Positions 33,223-40,601 of a stretch of DNA of 64,000 nucleotides are shown piece after piece (the stretch's first letter is position 1; each line of letters opens with the position of its first letter). The stretch spans positions 1,191,688 through 1,255,687 of the forward strand of contig NZ_JACYFT010000001.1 of NCBI RefSeq assembly GCF_014837235.1, read 5' to 3'. Source of the stretch: Limnohabitans radicicola (GTDB lineage: Bacteria > Pseudomonadota > Gammaproteobacteria > Burkholderiales > Burkholderiaceae_C). The notes below the pieces were generated by a model. It worked only from the letters and a program-made list of their open reading frames with translations, did not search any database and was not told the DNA's origin. Made by a program: the position numbers and the translations under genes.

Positions 33223-34170
33223 TCAAGCTTTTTGAGCTGAACTGGTTGAAGTTGTGACGGCAATGATCAGGCCCGTCATGACCAAAAGCAATCCAATGGT
33301 CTCCAAAACCGCTGGCACGTGGCCCAAGACTGGCCAAGCCATCAGCGCGGCCAAGCCAGGCGCCAGTGCCGGAAAAACCGCCGCACGCGACGGCCCGAGA
33401 AGCGACACCATCTTGGAATAGGTGTAGAGCGTTCCAGCGCCAGCAATCACCCCTTGTACCAACACCTCGACCCAGAAGACTTGTGCGGCGGCCGCAGTCA
33501 GACCTTCACCCCCGGTGAACCATGCATAGGCTGGCACGTAGGTGAGCAAAGCGCTGATGGAGATCACGGCAGTCGCCAGAAGCGGATCTAGCCGATGCTT
33601 GCGAAGCACGATGCCGAAACCCGCCCACAGTGTTCCTGCCGCAAGAAACATGACATCCCCCAACGAAGCTCGCAGGGTCAAGCTGGAAGCCTCCACCCCT
33701 GAGACCAGAACCAGTCCGCTCAAAACCACGGCAATACCCAACACCCGGCGCATCGTCATGCGGTCGCCCAGAACCACAGCACCGAGCACCATGCCCATCA
33801 CGCTCATGGCCGTGAATGGAAAGATGGCTGCGTGACTGGGTGGCGCAAACTGGAGGGCGCCGAACATCAAAAGGCCAAAAGGCGTTCCAGCAAGTAATGC
33901 CACCAGTAGCCAGGTCCGCCAGCGGGTGGTGAACTGATCGAGGTCGCGCCGACAGGCAAGGACGAACACCGGCAGCATCAATATTCCCGCGACTCCAAAG
34001 CGAAGTACCGTGAGGTCTGGAGAAGACAAGCCGCGGGCGATTCCCCAGCGGGCATACACGGTGTAGAGGGCACCAATGCTGGCGGCAACCAGGCCAACGG
34101 CGATGCCTTTGAAAAATTGGGCCCGATCGGTTGGAGCCGTTTGTATGACAGGCGCGGTGACGGCATTCAT
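33223..34170 (-). CDS. EamA-family (DMT) transporter
   Basis: A 315-residue inner-membrane exporter with ten spans: GIAVGLVAASIGALYTVYAR starts span 1, FAPPSHAAIFPFTAMSVMG marks the end of repeat 1, and VLVQGVIAGAGTLYTYSKM leads repeat 2. GGAG lies eight bases before the ATG, which excludes the longer frame that runs into the neighbouring gene. It is downstream of a carboxymuconolactone decarboxylase-family gene by 34 bases and probably co-transcribed with it. The cargo is unknown. Confidence 0.88.
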   Translation of the reverse strand: MNAVTAPVIQTAPTDRAQFFKGIAVGLVAASIGALYTVYARWGIARGLSSPDLTVLRFGVAGILMLPVFVLACRRDLDQFTTRWRTWLLVALLAGTPFGLLMFGALQFAPPSHAAIFPFTAMSVMGMVLGAVVLGDRMTMRRVLGIAVVLSGLVLVSGVEASSLTLRASLGDVMFLAAGTLWAGFGIVLRKHRLDPLLATAVISISALLTYVPAYAWFTGGEGLTAAAAQVFWVEVLVQGVIAGAGTLYTYSKMVSLLGPSRAAVFPALAPGLAALMAWPVLGHVPAVLETIGLLLVMTGLIIAVTTSTSSAQKA

Positions 34171-34204
34171 AGGGCAAGACTCCTTCGTGTGAATGATGGA
34201 ACGC

Positions 34205-34744
34205 TCAGGCCTGAAGCGCAGGTGCAGGCGGAAAATCCACTGGCACCTTGGTCGTGCCATGCAGGTAGTTGGTGACCGTCTTGTCACCAATAACAACGAT
34301 CGCGTCGACCAGATGGCCAGGCGTCCAGCCTGCAGCGAGGAAGGCATCGACCAGCGCGGGATCGGCATGGCCGCGCTCCATGGCGATGCTGCGCACCAAG
34401 CGGGCCAAGGCATGGAGCTTGGCATCGAAAGAAGCGCGACCCTGGCGGATTTCGATGATCTGCTCAGGCGTGAAGCCCACCATGCCGCCAATGACTGTGT
34501 GGGCGGCCAAGCAGTATTCGCAACGGTTGACCTGACTGACCACCAGGTTGACAACCTCCCGGGCCTTGCCGGTGATGCTGCTCTTGGCGTTCTGCAAAGT
34601 GAGGTAGCTGCCCAGGGCCGTTTCGGAATGGGCCAGCGTCGCGTACAGGTTGGGCACCATGCCCAGACTGTTCTTCAGGTTGTCGAACAGCGCCTGGTTG
34701 GCAGGGGTCACGGTGGCGTGGGTCGGAATGTTGAAAGTGCTCAT
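34205..34744 (-). CDS. AhpD/carboxymuconolactone decarboxylase-family protein
   Basis: A 179-residue protein with an AhpD-like redox centre: NRCEYCLAAHTVIGG holds the CxxC (about 75-78) and the downstream histidine. The region GKAREVVNLVVSQ precedes it and ARASFDAKLHALARLVRSI-type helices follow. Members act as alkylhydroperoxidases or decarboxylases; the CxxC-H pattern favours the peroxidase type. GGAGGA before the ATG is an excellent ribosome binding site. It is divergent from a LysR gene that probably controls it. Confidence 0.9.
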   Translation of the reverse strand: MSTFNIPTHATVTPANQALFDNLKNSLGMVPNLYATLAHSETALGSYLTLQNAKSSITGKAREVVNLVVSQVNRCEYCLAAHTVIGGMVGFTPEQIIEIRQGRASFDAKLHALARLVRSIAMERGHADPALVDAFLAAGWTPGHLVDAIVVIGDKTVTNYLHGTTKVPVDFPPAPALQA

Positions 34745-34859
34745 GAAGTCCTCCTAGGATGTGAATCGATGTCATGGAGTGTGATTCGATCCAAAAAATT
34801 GCACTAGGTATGTCAAGAGACTATGATTTATTCCAAATTAGAATTAATCAAGAAGAACC
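34745..34859. promoter_or_regulatory. Divergent CMD/LysR promoter with LTTR box and direct repeat
   Basis: ATTC-CAAATTA-GAAT at 34830-34844 is a 15-base palindrome of the LysR T-N11-A type, 15 bases before the LysR start. GTGAATCGAT (34761-34770) and GTGATTCGAT (34781-34790) form a direct repeat differing at one base and spaced exactly 20 bases, near the divergent peroxidase-like gene. Both fit LysR-type regulation of this gene pair. Confidence 0.55.
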
Positions 34860-35771
34860 ATGGACAGATTGACAGCCATGCAGACCTTTGTGCGGGTAGT
34901 GGAAAGCGGCAGTTTTTCGGCCGTGGCCCGCGAGACACGCAGCACTCAAAGCGGCGTAAGTAAACAAGTCGCAGCGCTTGAACGTGAGCTGGGTGCCCAG
35001 CTGCTCAGCCGCACCACCCGGTCATTGGCATTGACCGAGGCGGGTGAACGCTACTTCGCTCAGGCCAGGCGGCTTGTGGCAGAAATCGCCGAGGCAGAGG
35101 CCACACTGTTGCAGGGCGAGCAGCAACTGAGCGGTTGGCTACGCGTCGCCGCATCGGTGGGGTACGGCAGACTCAAGCTGATGCCGCTGATCAAAAGCTT
35201 CCTGGCTGCACACCCGCAGGTGAAGATCGATTTACGGCTCAACGATGGCTTCATCGACCTGGTGGAAGCGGGCATTGATGTGGCCGTACGGATTGGCGAA
35301 CTGGCCGACAGTTCACTGGTGGCCAGGCGCATTGGCACGACTCAGCGTGTGCTGCTGGCCAGCCGCCAATACCTGAACACGCTGCCTCAGGGTTTGGAAC
35401 TACCGCGGGTTCCTCAGGACCTGCTGGCCCATAACTGCATCGTCTACTCGGAACTCACCACACAAAACGCCTGGACATTCACTGCAGGCCCCGGAGCAAA
35501 CGAGCCCGAAGGCACTCAAGTGACCATTCGTGCACAAGGCAATCTGCAGACCAACAGTAGCGAGGTCATTCGCACATCAGTGCTCTCGGGTATGGGCATA
35601 GGCTATTCACCCACCTGGCTGTTCGAAGAAGAAATCGCCAGCGGAGAATTGCAAGTGCTGCTGCCCGACTGGCCTGCGCCCCCTTTGCCTATTCAACTGG
35701 TCTGCCCGCCTCAACGGCGCAGCTCAGTGAAAGTGCAGGCTTTTGCGCTGCATGTGTCCAGTGGCTTGTGA
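34860..35771 (+). CDS. LysR-family transcriptional regulator
   Basis: A 303-residue LysR regulator of the CrgA/DsdC-like subgroup. Its helix-turn-helix is MDRLTAMQTFVRVVESGSFS, split, then ARETRSTQSGVSKQVAALE (about 1-60); the ligand domain follows (90-300). It is divergent from the AhpD-like gene and exporter, with a candidate LTTR box in the gap. A reactive or toxic small molecule could be the signal, given the peroxidase-exporter neighbours; this is inference. Confidence 0.93.
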   Translation: MDRLTAMQTFVRVVESGSFSAVARETRSTQSGVSKQVAALERELGAQLLSRTTRSLALTEAGERYFAQARRLVAEIAEAEATLLQGEQQLSGWLRVAASVGYGRLKLMPLIKSFLAAHPQVKIDLRLNDGFIDLVEAGIDVAVRIGELADSSLVARRIGTTQRVLLASRQYLNTLPQGLELPRVPQDLLAHNCIVYSELTTQNAWTFTAGPGANEPEGTQVTIRAQGNLQTNSSEVIRTSVLSGMGIGYSPTWLFEEEIASGELQVLLPDWPAPPLPIQLVCPPQRRSSVKVQAFALHVSSGL

Positions 35772-35932
35772 AAGCGTCTTCAACGTTTCAGTTTACTGCG
35801 GCGCTTAGACCTCTAAGTCGCATCTGGGATTGACCGATAAAAGTCAATCTGACCACCAGCTTGTCGGCCGCGGTTGAAAGATTGAAGATTTACTTGGCAA
35901 GTGCGGGGCAGGCTAGGCGCAATCGTTGGTTG

Positions 35933-36319
35933 CTAATGGTCAACCTCATTGCTTACCTCGACAAGGTTTTCGTCCGGGTCATAGAAGTAAACCGAGAGCA
36001 ACTTCATGCGCGCGCCTGTCGCCGTGACTGGACCCTGAATGACTTGAACCCCGTGCGTCCGGAGATGCTGCATGACCTCTTCGATCGGGGTTCGTGTCAG
36101 GAAGCAAAGGTCAGCTGACCCTGGCGTGGCATGTCGTACATTGGGATCTACGACTGTGCCAACTTCATGGAGGTTGATCTTCTGCCGGCCAAAGTGCAAA
36201 GAGAAGCGGCCTGGCTTGAACTCTCTTGCCTCAAAACCCAACACTCGTTCGTAGAACGCGATCGCTCTTCCGATGCTCGCTACGGTCAGGACTACATGGT
36301 CTAGAGACTCGACTTTCAT
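35933..36319 (-). CDS. VOC-family (glyoxalase/dioxygenase-fold) protein
   Basis: A 128-residue vicinal-oxygen-chelate protein. The first half has LDHVVLTVASIGRAIAFYER, where the histidine is a probable metal ligand, and the second has VYFYDPDENLVEVSNEVD with the final glutamate ligand. Fosfomycin-resistance-like, glyoxalase-like and dioxygenase-like members share this look, so the function is open. The gene is isolated between the LysR gene and the IS remnant, with nothing gene-like in the 160 bases upstream of its stop. Confidence 0.87.
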   Translation of the reverse strand: MKVESLDHVVLTVASIGRAIAFYERVLGFEAREFKPGRFSLHFGRQKINLHEVGTVVDPNVRHATPGSADLCFLTRTPIEEVMQHLRTHGVQVIQGPVTATGARMKLLSVYFYDPDENLVEVSNEVDH

Positions 36320-36362
36320 GCTGAGTATTATCGGCCCTTCAGCGACGCGCGTAGCAAAATGC

Positions 36363-36600
36363 TGAATCGCCCCGGGAATCGAAGAGGCTCCTTACTCTGA
36401 GAAGATGGAGCCATGAGCAAGAAATCAAACCGTTTTTCACCCGAGGTGAGCGAACGCGCGGTCCGCATGGTGCTCGAACACCGAGGCGAGTACCCATCCC
36501 TTTGGGCCACCATTGAGTCCATTGCCCCAAAGATCGGCTGCGTGTCGCAAACCCTAAACGACTGGGCTCGCCAGCACGAAGTGTATGCAGGCAACTGTCC
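36363..36600 (+). mobile_element. IS3-family insertion sequence remnant, left end
   Basis: Starting at 36363 the sequence TGAATCGCCCCGGGAATC, continued by GAAGAGGCTCC, resembles the left inverted repeat of IS3-family elements, and 22 bases later the orfA ATG follows at the usual distance. Similarity fades at about 36590-36600. No right end or orfB follows, so the element is truncated. Confidence 0.7.
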
Positions 36601-36682
36601 CGAAACAAAACGATCAAGCCAACCTGTCAGCAGCCATCGTCTTTGTCAACTTGCTGTAGTGCCGCTCAATCATTGCCGCTGA
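36413..36682 (+). pseudogene. Truncated IS3-family transposase OrfA
   Basis: The frame opens [20 protein letters not shown], the conserved beginning of IS3-family OrfA proteins. It keeps the helix-turn-helix segment [15 protein letters not shown] and then [10 protein letters not shown]. After about codon 60 the frame runs into unrelated sequence and stops at 36682, so the leucine zipper and the link to OrfB are lost. The gene is a relic with no expected function. Confidence 0.8.
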
Positions 36683-36757
36683 ACCCGCCAACCAATCGTT
36701 CCGTTGCTGGACGATCAATAGTTTATTGGGCAAAGTCAGCATGGTGTGTATAAGTCG
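36614..36757 (-). pseudogene. C-terminal tail of a tyrosine recombinase/integrase
   Basis: Read on the minus strand, about 48 codons end in [22 protein letters not shown]-stop. The MIERHYS segment is the active-site tyrosine region of phage/genomic-island integrases, and the ending is typical of such proteins. The frame is closed upstream by a TGA at 36758, so only the tail survives. It abuts the IS3 remnant, and the two record past integration events. Confidence 0.72.
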
Positions 36758-36898
36758 TCACGGAGACAGCACCGCCATTGAGAGGATGTCCTTTGGAAGG
36801 ACAAAGTCACGCATACGGTCTGCTGGCGAAGGCTCAAGATAAATTACGAGCGGCTTCGACAGGGCGGTAAGCTGTCCAGCTGCAGAAATTTCTGCAAT
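36758..36898. other. Non-coding segment with two perfect palindromes
   Basis: No gene is seen. TGTCCTT-TGG-AAGGACA (36787-36803) is a hairpin, and TGCAGAAATTTCTGCA (36881-36896) is a perfect 16-base palindrome just past the stop of the CPBP protease gene. Neither has a T tract, so they are more likely protein sites or element ends than terminators. Confidence 0.5.
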
Positions 36899-37528
36899 TC
36901 AATCCTGAATCATTAAGCCTATTGCGTTGTACAGTGCATGCGAACCGACAGCCCACCATATTCCACAAGTTAGCCGCACATAGGCGAAGCAGAGTCCAGC
37001 GACAAGCTGTGGCGACACAATCAGTAAGCTGAACAGCCAATGTGCTCTATCGGCCTCGTAATTAGCCATGTGAATCATGCCAAACATCAAAGCGATCACA
37101 TAAAAAATGGCTCGAAAGTACCGAAGTCGAGCCAAAGGTAACAATGGCCATCGAAAGACCCATTCTTCGAGAATGGGCGCCACCACCAAAGAACTCAGCA
37201 ATATGACCGCCGCACCTCGATGAAGAGTAGGGTCGTTATCTTTAAGTGGTAAGTAAAAACCCAATTCTGGCAGCCAAGTAACAAACTTCCACAAAGCCCA
37301 TCCCATAGGTAATGCCAGCATGGCCATCAATAAACTTCTCTTGAAGCGAGATTTCGTGCTTTGTTGTAGTTGTTGCTTAAATTCAATTGGGGAAATGAGG
37401 AATACCCAAAATGATTTCAACTCTGAGAATAAATAGTTTTTCAAAATAGTTCTCAATTTCGAGCCTGTCCTGAATTTTGTGTCAACGGGACGGACATCAA
37501 ATATCGGAGAGGCAATCACCGAACTCAA
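36899..37528 (-). CDS. CPBP-family intramembrane metalloprotease
   Basis: A 209-residue membrane protein with the CPBP/CAAX-protease-like motifs: EEWVFR (121-126), FGMIH (149-153, F-x-x-x-H) and SHALYNA (H197, N201). Several hydrophobic spans place the glutamates and histidines in the membrane. Prokaryotic members are linked to bacteriocin immunity, self-protection or signalling. The gene is clearly AT-richer than all core genes here and lies beside mobile-element scars, so recent transfer is likely. The start is uncertain; ATGs near codons 1 and 69 exist. Confidence 0.83.
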   Translation of the reverse strand: MSSVIASPIFDVRPVDTKFRTGSKLRTILKNYLFSELKSFWVFLISPIEFKQQLQQSTKSRFKRSLLMAMLALPMGWALWKFVTWLPELGFYLPLKDNDPTLHRGAAVILLSSLVVAPILEEWVFRWPLLPLARLRYFRAIFYVIALMFGMIHMANYEADRAHWLFSLLIVSPQLVAGLCFAYVRLTCGIWWAVGSHALYNAIGLMIQD

Positions 37529-37550
37529 TGGTAAACCGGGTCAATGCTCA

Positions 37551-38648
37551 TCACTGTGGTGTCTTGAACCACGTCTGACCATGCTTCAGAACAAAGAAGT
37601 CCATCGGCACCGAAGAGTTTGATTTCGCCACTTCAAGATCCTTGGGCGCCTGGTCAATCGGCTCGTCGCTGATGCCCTCGAAGGTCCCCCAGTGAATGCC
37701 GATCGCACGCTTGGCCTTGACGTCCCGCATGACCTGCAAGGCTTCCTGAGGGTTCAAGTGCGAGTCCTTCATGAACCAGCGCGGCTCATAGGCGCCGATG
37801 GCAATGGCAGCCAAATCAAATCCACCCATGCGTTCGCCGATGTCTCGGGTGTCAGGCGAGTAGCCGAGATCTCCTGAGAACCAGAACCGAAGGTCTGGGT
37901 GGATGATGGCCCAGCTGCCCCAGAGCGTCTCGTATCGGTCGCCAAGTGACCTTGCGCTCCAGTGTTGTACGGCAAAGAGATGCAGTTCCAGCGCTTGCGT
38001 CTTGCCCTTGAGGCTCACCTTTTGATCCCAGTCCATGGCCATGACATTGCGCGCCTCACCTTCTGTCACGGCACCGCGAATCTCCTTTTTGAACCAATGC
38101 TGCAATCCCAAGGGCACGTAGAAACGGACTCCAGGGTGTGCGTCCAGCAGGGCCTGGACCGTGTCCCTGTCCAGATGGTCCCAATGGTTGTGGGAGATCA
38201 CCACCGCATGAATGGCTGGTAGTTTTTCAAACGGAATACCCGGATCTTGATGGCGTTTGGGACCCGCGAAGCTGAAAGGTGAAGCTCGACGTCCCCAATG
38301 GGGATCGGTCAGCAGGTTCACTCCGTCGACCTGTACCAGCAAGGTGGCATGCCCCACCCAGGTGACTTTGGGCTGTGGGTTGTCGCCGTGGATCAAGGTC
38401 AGGTCAGCTGGCACGCCCAGAACCGGCGCTGAAGGTGGTTTGGGCAGACCATCGCGCAGGCGCTCCCATTGCCAGCGCCACAAGCCCGGCTTATCGGACC
38501 GCTCAGCATAGCGATTGACAAAGCCGTCCGGGCGATGGTGTGGCTTGCTGGCGTCATAGTCGGGGTTGATTCGCGGGGTCAAACTGGCACAAGCCACGAG
38601 CAGGCTACACACCACAGCACCGCCGATCCAGATCAGTCGTTGCATCAT
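37551..38648 (-). CDS. MBL-fold hydrolase (NAPE-PLD/RomA-like), lipoprotein
   Basis: A 365-residue metallo-beta-lactamase-fold protein. A lipoprotein signal (LLVACAS; lipid-modified cysteine about 20) anchors it in the envelope. VTWVGHATLLVQVDG and SHNHWDHLD (H-x-H-x-D-H, about 165-172) supply the zinc ligands, with LFAVQHWS and FSGDLGYSPD completing the site. NAPE-phospholipase D and RomA/UlaG relatives look like this. The ATG overlaps the epimerase stop (ATGATGA), so the two genes form an operon behind a TetR-controlled promoter. Confidence 0.9.
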   Translation of the reverse strand: MMQRLIWIGGAVVCSLLVACASLTPRINPDYDASKPHHRPDGFVNRYAERSDKPGLWRWQWERLRDGLPKPPSAPVLGVPADLTLIHGDNPQPKVTWVGHATLLVQVDGVNLLTDPHWGRRASPFSFAGPKRHQDPGIPFEKLPAIHAVVISHNHWDHLDRDTVQALLDAHPGVRFYVPLGLQHWFKKEIRGAVTEGEARNVMAMDWDQKVSLKGKTQALELHLFAVQHWSARSLGDRYETLWGSWAIIHPDLRFWFSGDLGYSPDTRDIGERMGGFDLAAIAIGAYEPRWFMKDSHLNPQEALQVMRDVKAKRAIGIHWGTFEGISDEPIDQAPKDLEVAKSNSSVPMDFFVLKHGQTWFKTPQ

Positions 38649-39607
38649 TTTTTGCACAGTGTCATCCCCTGCGCGATGGTGACTTCTGGCGAATATCCCA
38701 GCACCGACTTGGCCCTGCTGATGTCCAAGGAGAACGGGTAGCCAATGAGGCGGACCAGTTCGCGCGTGAGCGGCGGATCGCCGGGCATCCAACCAGTCGC
38801 CCACAGCTTCTCCATCGCGCCACCCAACAACCACGCAGCCTTGGCGGGCACTGACATGCGCGGCACCTGCAGTCCACTCGCAAGCAGGCGTTGGGTCAAA
38901 AAGTCACGCAGCGTGATGTCCTCTCCATCCGTCAAGAAGAACGCCCCGGTCACCTCTGACCACAAGGCCAGCGCGATGGCGTGGCTCAGGTTCTGCACAT
39001 GGCAGGTGGCGTACGGATAGTCGCCCCGATCAATCCAGGCAAACTGACCCTTTCGTACCTGATCTCCAAGATCACCATCGACCGTGTCCCCCAAGCCCCA
39101 GATCAAGGGCGGCCGCAGAGCCACCGTCTTCAGGGTGTCCGAATGCGCCGCCAGCACATGCGTCTCCGCAATGGCTTTGGTTGCCGAGTAAGGGAGATGG
39201 CGCAGCGCGGTCAATGGCGCGGATTCATCTGCATGGATGACCGGTATCGCCTCTTGCATGACCACCGATGCGGCACTGACATGCACAAAACGTCTGACGC
39301 CGCAGGCCTTCGCTGCCGTCAAAACCTGATCGGTCAAGGTCACATTGCTTGCTTCGAAATCCGCCCAAGGTCCCCACATCTTCAGATGCGCAGCGATATG
39401 AACCACCGCATCACACCCTGCCATGGCTTGTTCCAGTGCAACGGGATCCGCATAGTCGATCGAAAAAGATGAAGCCCCAAGCGCCCGCAATTTGTCACAA
39501 GCCGTTTCTCTTCTGGCAGGTGCGACCACGGTATGTTCGTCAGCCAACAACCGTCTGATGGCGTGTCCACCCACAAACCCACTGCCACCCGTGACAAAGA
39601 CTTTCAT
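38645..39607 (-). CDS. NAD-dependent epimerase/dehydratase (extended SDR)
   Basis: A 320-residue extended short-chain dehydrogenase: Rossmann loop TGGSGFVGGHA (6-16), VVHIAAH near 68, S and YSATK (about 143, Y-x-x-x-K) forming the catalytic triad, then PPLIWG and a C-terminal substrate domain ending ITIAQGMTLCKK-like. 3-beta-hydroxysteroid dehydrogenase/isomerase and nucleotide-sugar epimerase relatives share this pattern. The first gene of a two-gene operon facing a divergent tetR, with overlapping operators between. Confidence 0.9.
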   Translation of the reverse strand: MKVFVTGGSGFVGGHAIRRLLADEHTVVAPARRETACDKLRALGASSFSIDYADPVALEQAMAGCDAVVHIAAHLKMWGPWADFEASNVTLTDQVLTAAKACGVRRFVHVSAASVVMQEAIPVIHADESAPLTALRHLPYSATKAIAETHVLAAHSDTLKTVALRPPLIWGLGDTVDGDLGDQVRKGQFAWIDRGDYPYATCHVQNLSHAIALALWSEVTGAFFLTDGEDITLRDFLTQRLLASGLQVPRMSVPAKAAWLLGGAMEKLWATGWMPGDPPLTRELVRLIGYPFSLDISRAKSVLGYSPEVTIAQGMTLCKK

Positions 39608-39619
39608 GCGCCGCTCCTG

Positions 39620-39651
39620 TATAGCATTGCTATAAGTATAGCGGCGCTATA
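39620..39651. promoter_or_regulatory. Twin TetR operators in a divergent promoter
   Basis: TATAGC-ATT-GCTATA (39620-39634) and TATAGC-GGC-GCTATA (39637-39651) are two copies of one palindrome, differing only in the central triplet and centred 17 bases apart. The tetR -10 element TATAAT (39648-39653) and a TATACT -10 for the epimerase operon overlap them. One protein dimer per site would shut both promoters. With a start near 39660 the tetR message would have almost no leader before its ATG at 39663. Confidence 0.8.
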
Positions 39652-39662
39652 ATGACGACTTC

Positions 39663-40226
39663 ATGACCACACAAATTTCAGGCTTATCTGAGACAGCCGA
39701 GCGAATCCTGTCGCTGGCTATTGCGTGGATGGATGACCACCCGGGCGAGTTCCCCACCACCCGAAAGCTGTGCGAACTGGCCGGCGTCACTGCGCCCACG
39801 CTCTACCATCACTTTGGCGACAAGGAAGGACTGATGCTCGCCGTCGCTGAGCGCAAGATGCTCTCGTTCTTCCAAGGCAAGAAAAGGCAGCCTGAAACCA
39901 GCGATCCGGAAGCAGACTTGCTTAAGGGCTGGGATCAGTGGATCGACTTTGCGCGCAAGCACTCGGCGCTGATCGGTGCCCTGCAGCAGTCACCCGCCAT
40001 CAGTGCACGCCTGCGCATGGGGGCTGAAGCTATTGCGATGGGTCGACTGGAAAGGCTGCATCAAATCAAGCCCTTACTTGTCTCGCCTCAACAGGCTGCG
40101 CAAACAGTGGTTGCAGCCTCCAATGTGGTGGTGCAGTTGATGCTGCAAGGCATGCCGACTGCTCAAGTCAAAGCGGTGAATGCTCAGCTTCAGCACGCTG
40201 TGTTGCTTGCTCTGAAAGATCGATAA
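39663..40226 (+). CDS. TetR-family transcriptional regulator
   Basis: A 187-residue TetR protein. The helix-turn-helix is GEFPTTRKLCELAGVTAPTL then YHHFGDKEGLM (about 28-58); the C-terminal part is a compact helical ligand domain. It probably represses itself and the divergent epimerase/MBL-hydrolase operon through the twin palindromes upstream. No Shine-Dalgarno sequence is visible before the ATG, in line with a very short leader. Confidence 0.92.
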   Translation: MTTQISGLSETAERILSLAIAWMDDHPGEFPTTRKLCELAGVTAPTLYHHFGDKEGLMLAVAERKMLSFFQGKKRQPETSDPEADLLKGWDQWIDFARKHSALIGALQQSPAISARLRMGAEAIAMGRLERLHQIKPLLVSPQQAAQTVVAASNVVVQLMLQGMPTAQVKAVNAQLQHAVLLALKDR

Positions 40227-40601
40227 CACGCAGTTGGGTGCAGCCAAGCACCTGTTTGCAGACAGTTCAAATACCTCGCGAAGGTATAAAGGAATGAGCG
40301 CATAAATCTCAGATTGAAAGGACTCAGCCCGGTGGAGTACCTGCTGAGAAACACCGCTTAGTGGGCGGAACAGCAACCGTCTAACTTCAGGGGGTCAGTT
40401 CATTCCCGGGGCGACTCAGGATCGTCACCTACCGTGAGTTGAAGACCCAGGTGAGGCTTCGCTTAGTGGCCGCCTACGTTGCGCAAGCGCTAAAGTCTGT
40501 CTGCATCCTTGGTGATTAGGTTTTAACTAGCGCTGAAAATTAGACATTAGGGGTTTGCAAGCAGCACCTGCATTGACATCATGGAAAAGCAGAATCAACA
40601 C
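40227..40601. other. 375-base non-coding stretch holding an IS relic
   Basis: No intact gene is present. A weak hairpin GGTGC-AGCCAA-GCACC (40237-40252) follows tetR without a good T tract. The last codons and right end of an IS3-family element occupy 40290-40402. From 40403 to 40601 I see no further recognisable feature. Confidence 0.6.
40290..40402 (+). mobile_element. IS3-family (IS150-like) insertion sequence remnant, right end
   Basis: On the plus strand 23 codons read RNERINLRLKGLSPVEYLLR-NTA-stop (40290-40361), the conserved C-terminus of IS150-type OrfB transposases (compare the family pattern LKGLSPVEY). About 17 bases later GTCTAACTTCAGGGGGTCAG-TTCA (to 40402) matches the typical right inverted repeat. 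The rest of the element is gone. Confidence 0.72.

Noticed and set aside
33221-33237. CTCAA-GCTTT-TTGAG hairpin between converging genes as a terminator
   Set aside because: The five-base stem is weak and lacks a T tract after it; it also includes the exporter's stop codon.
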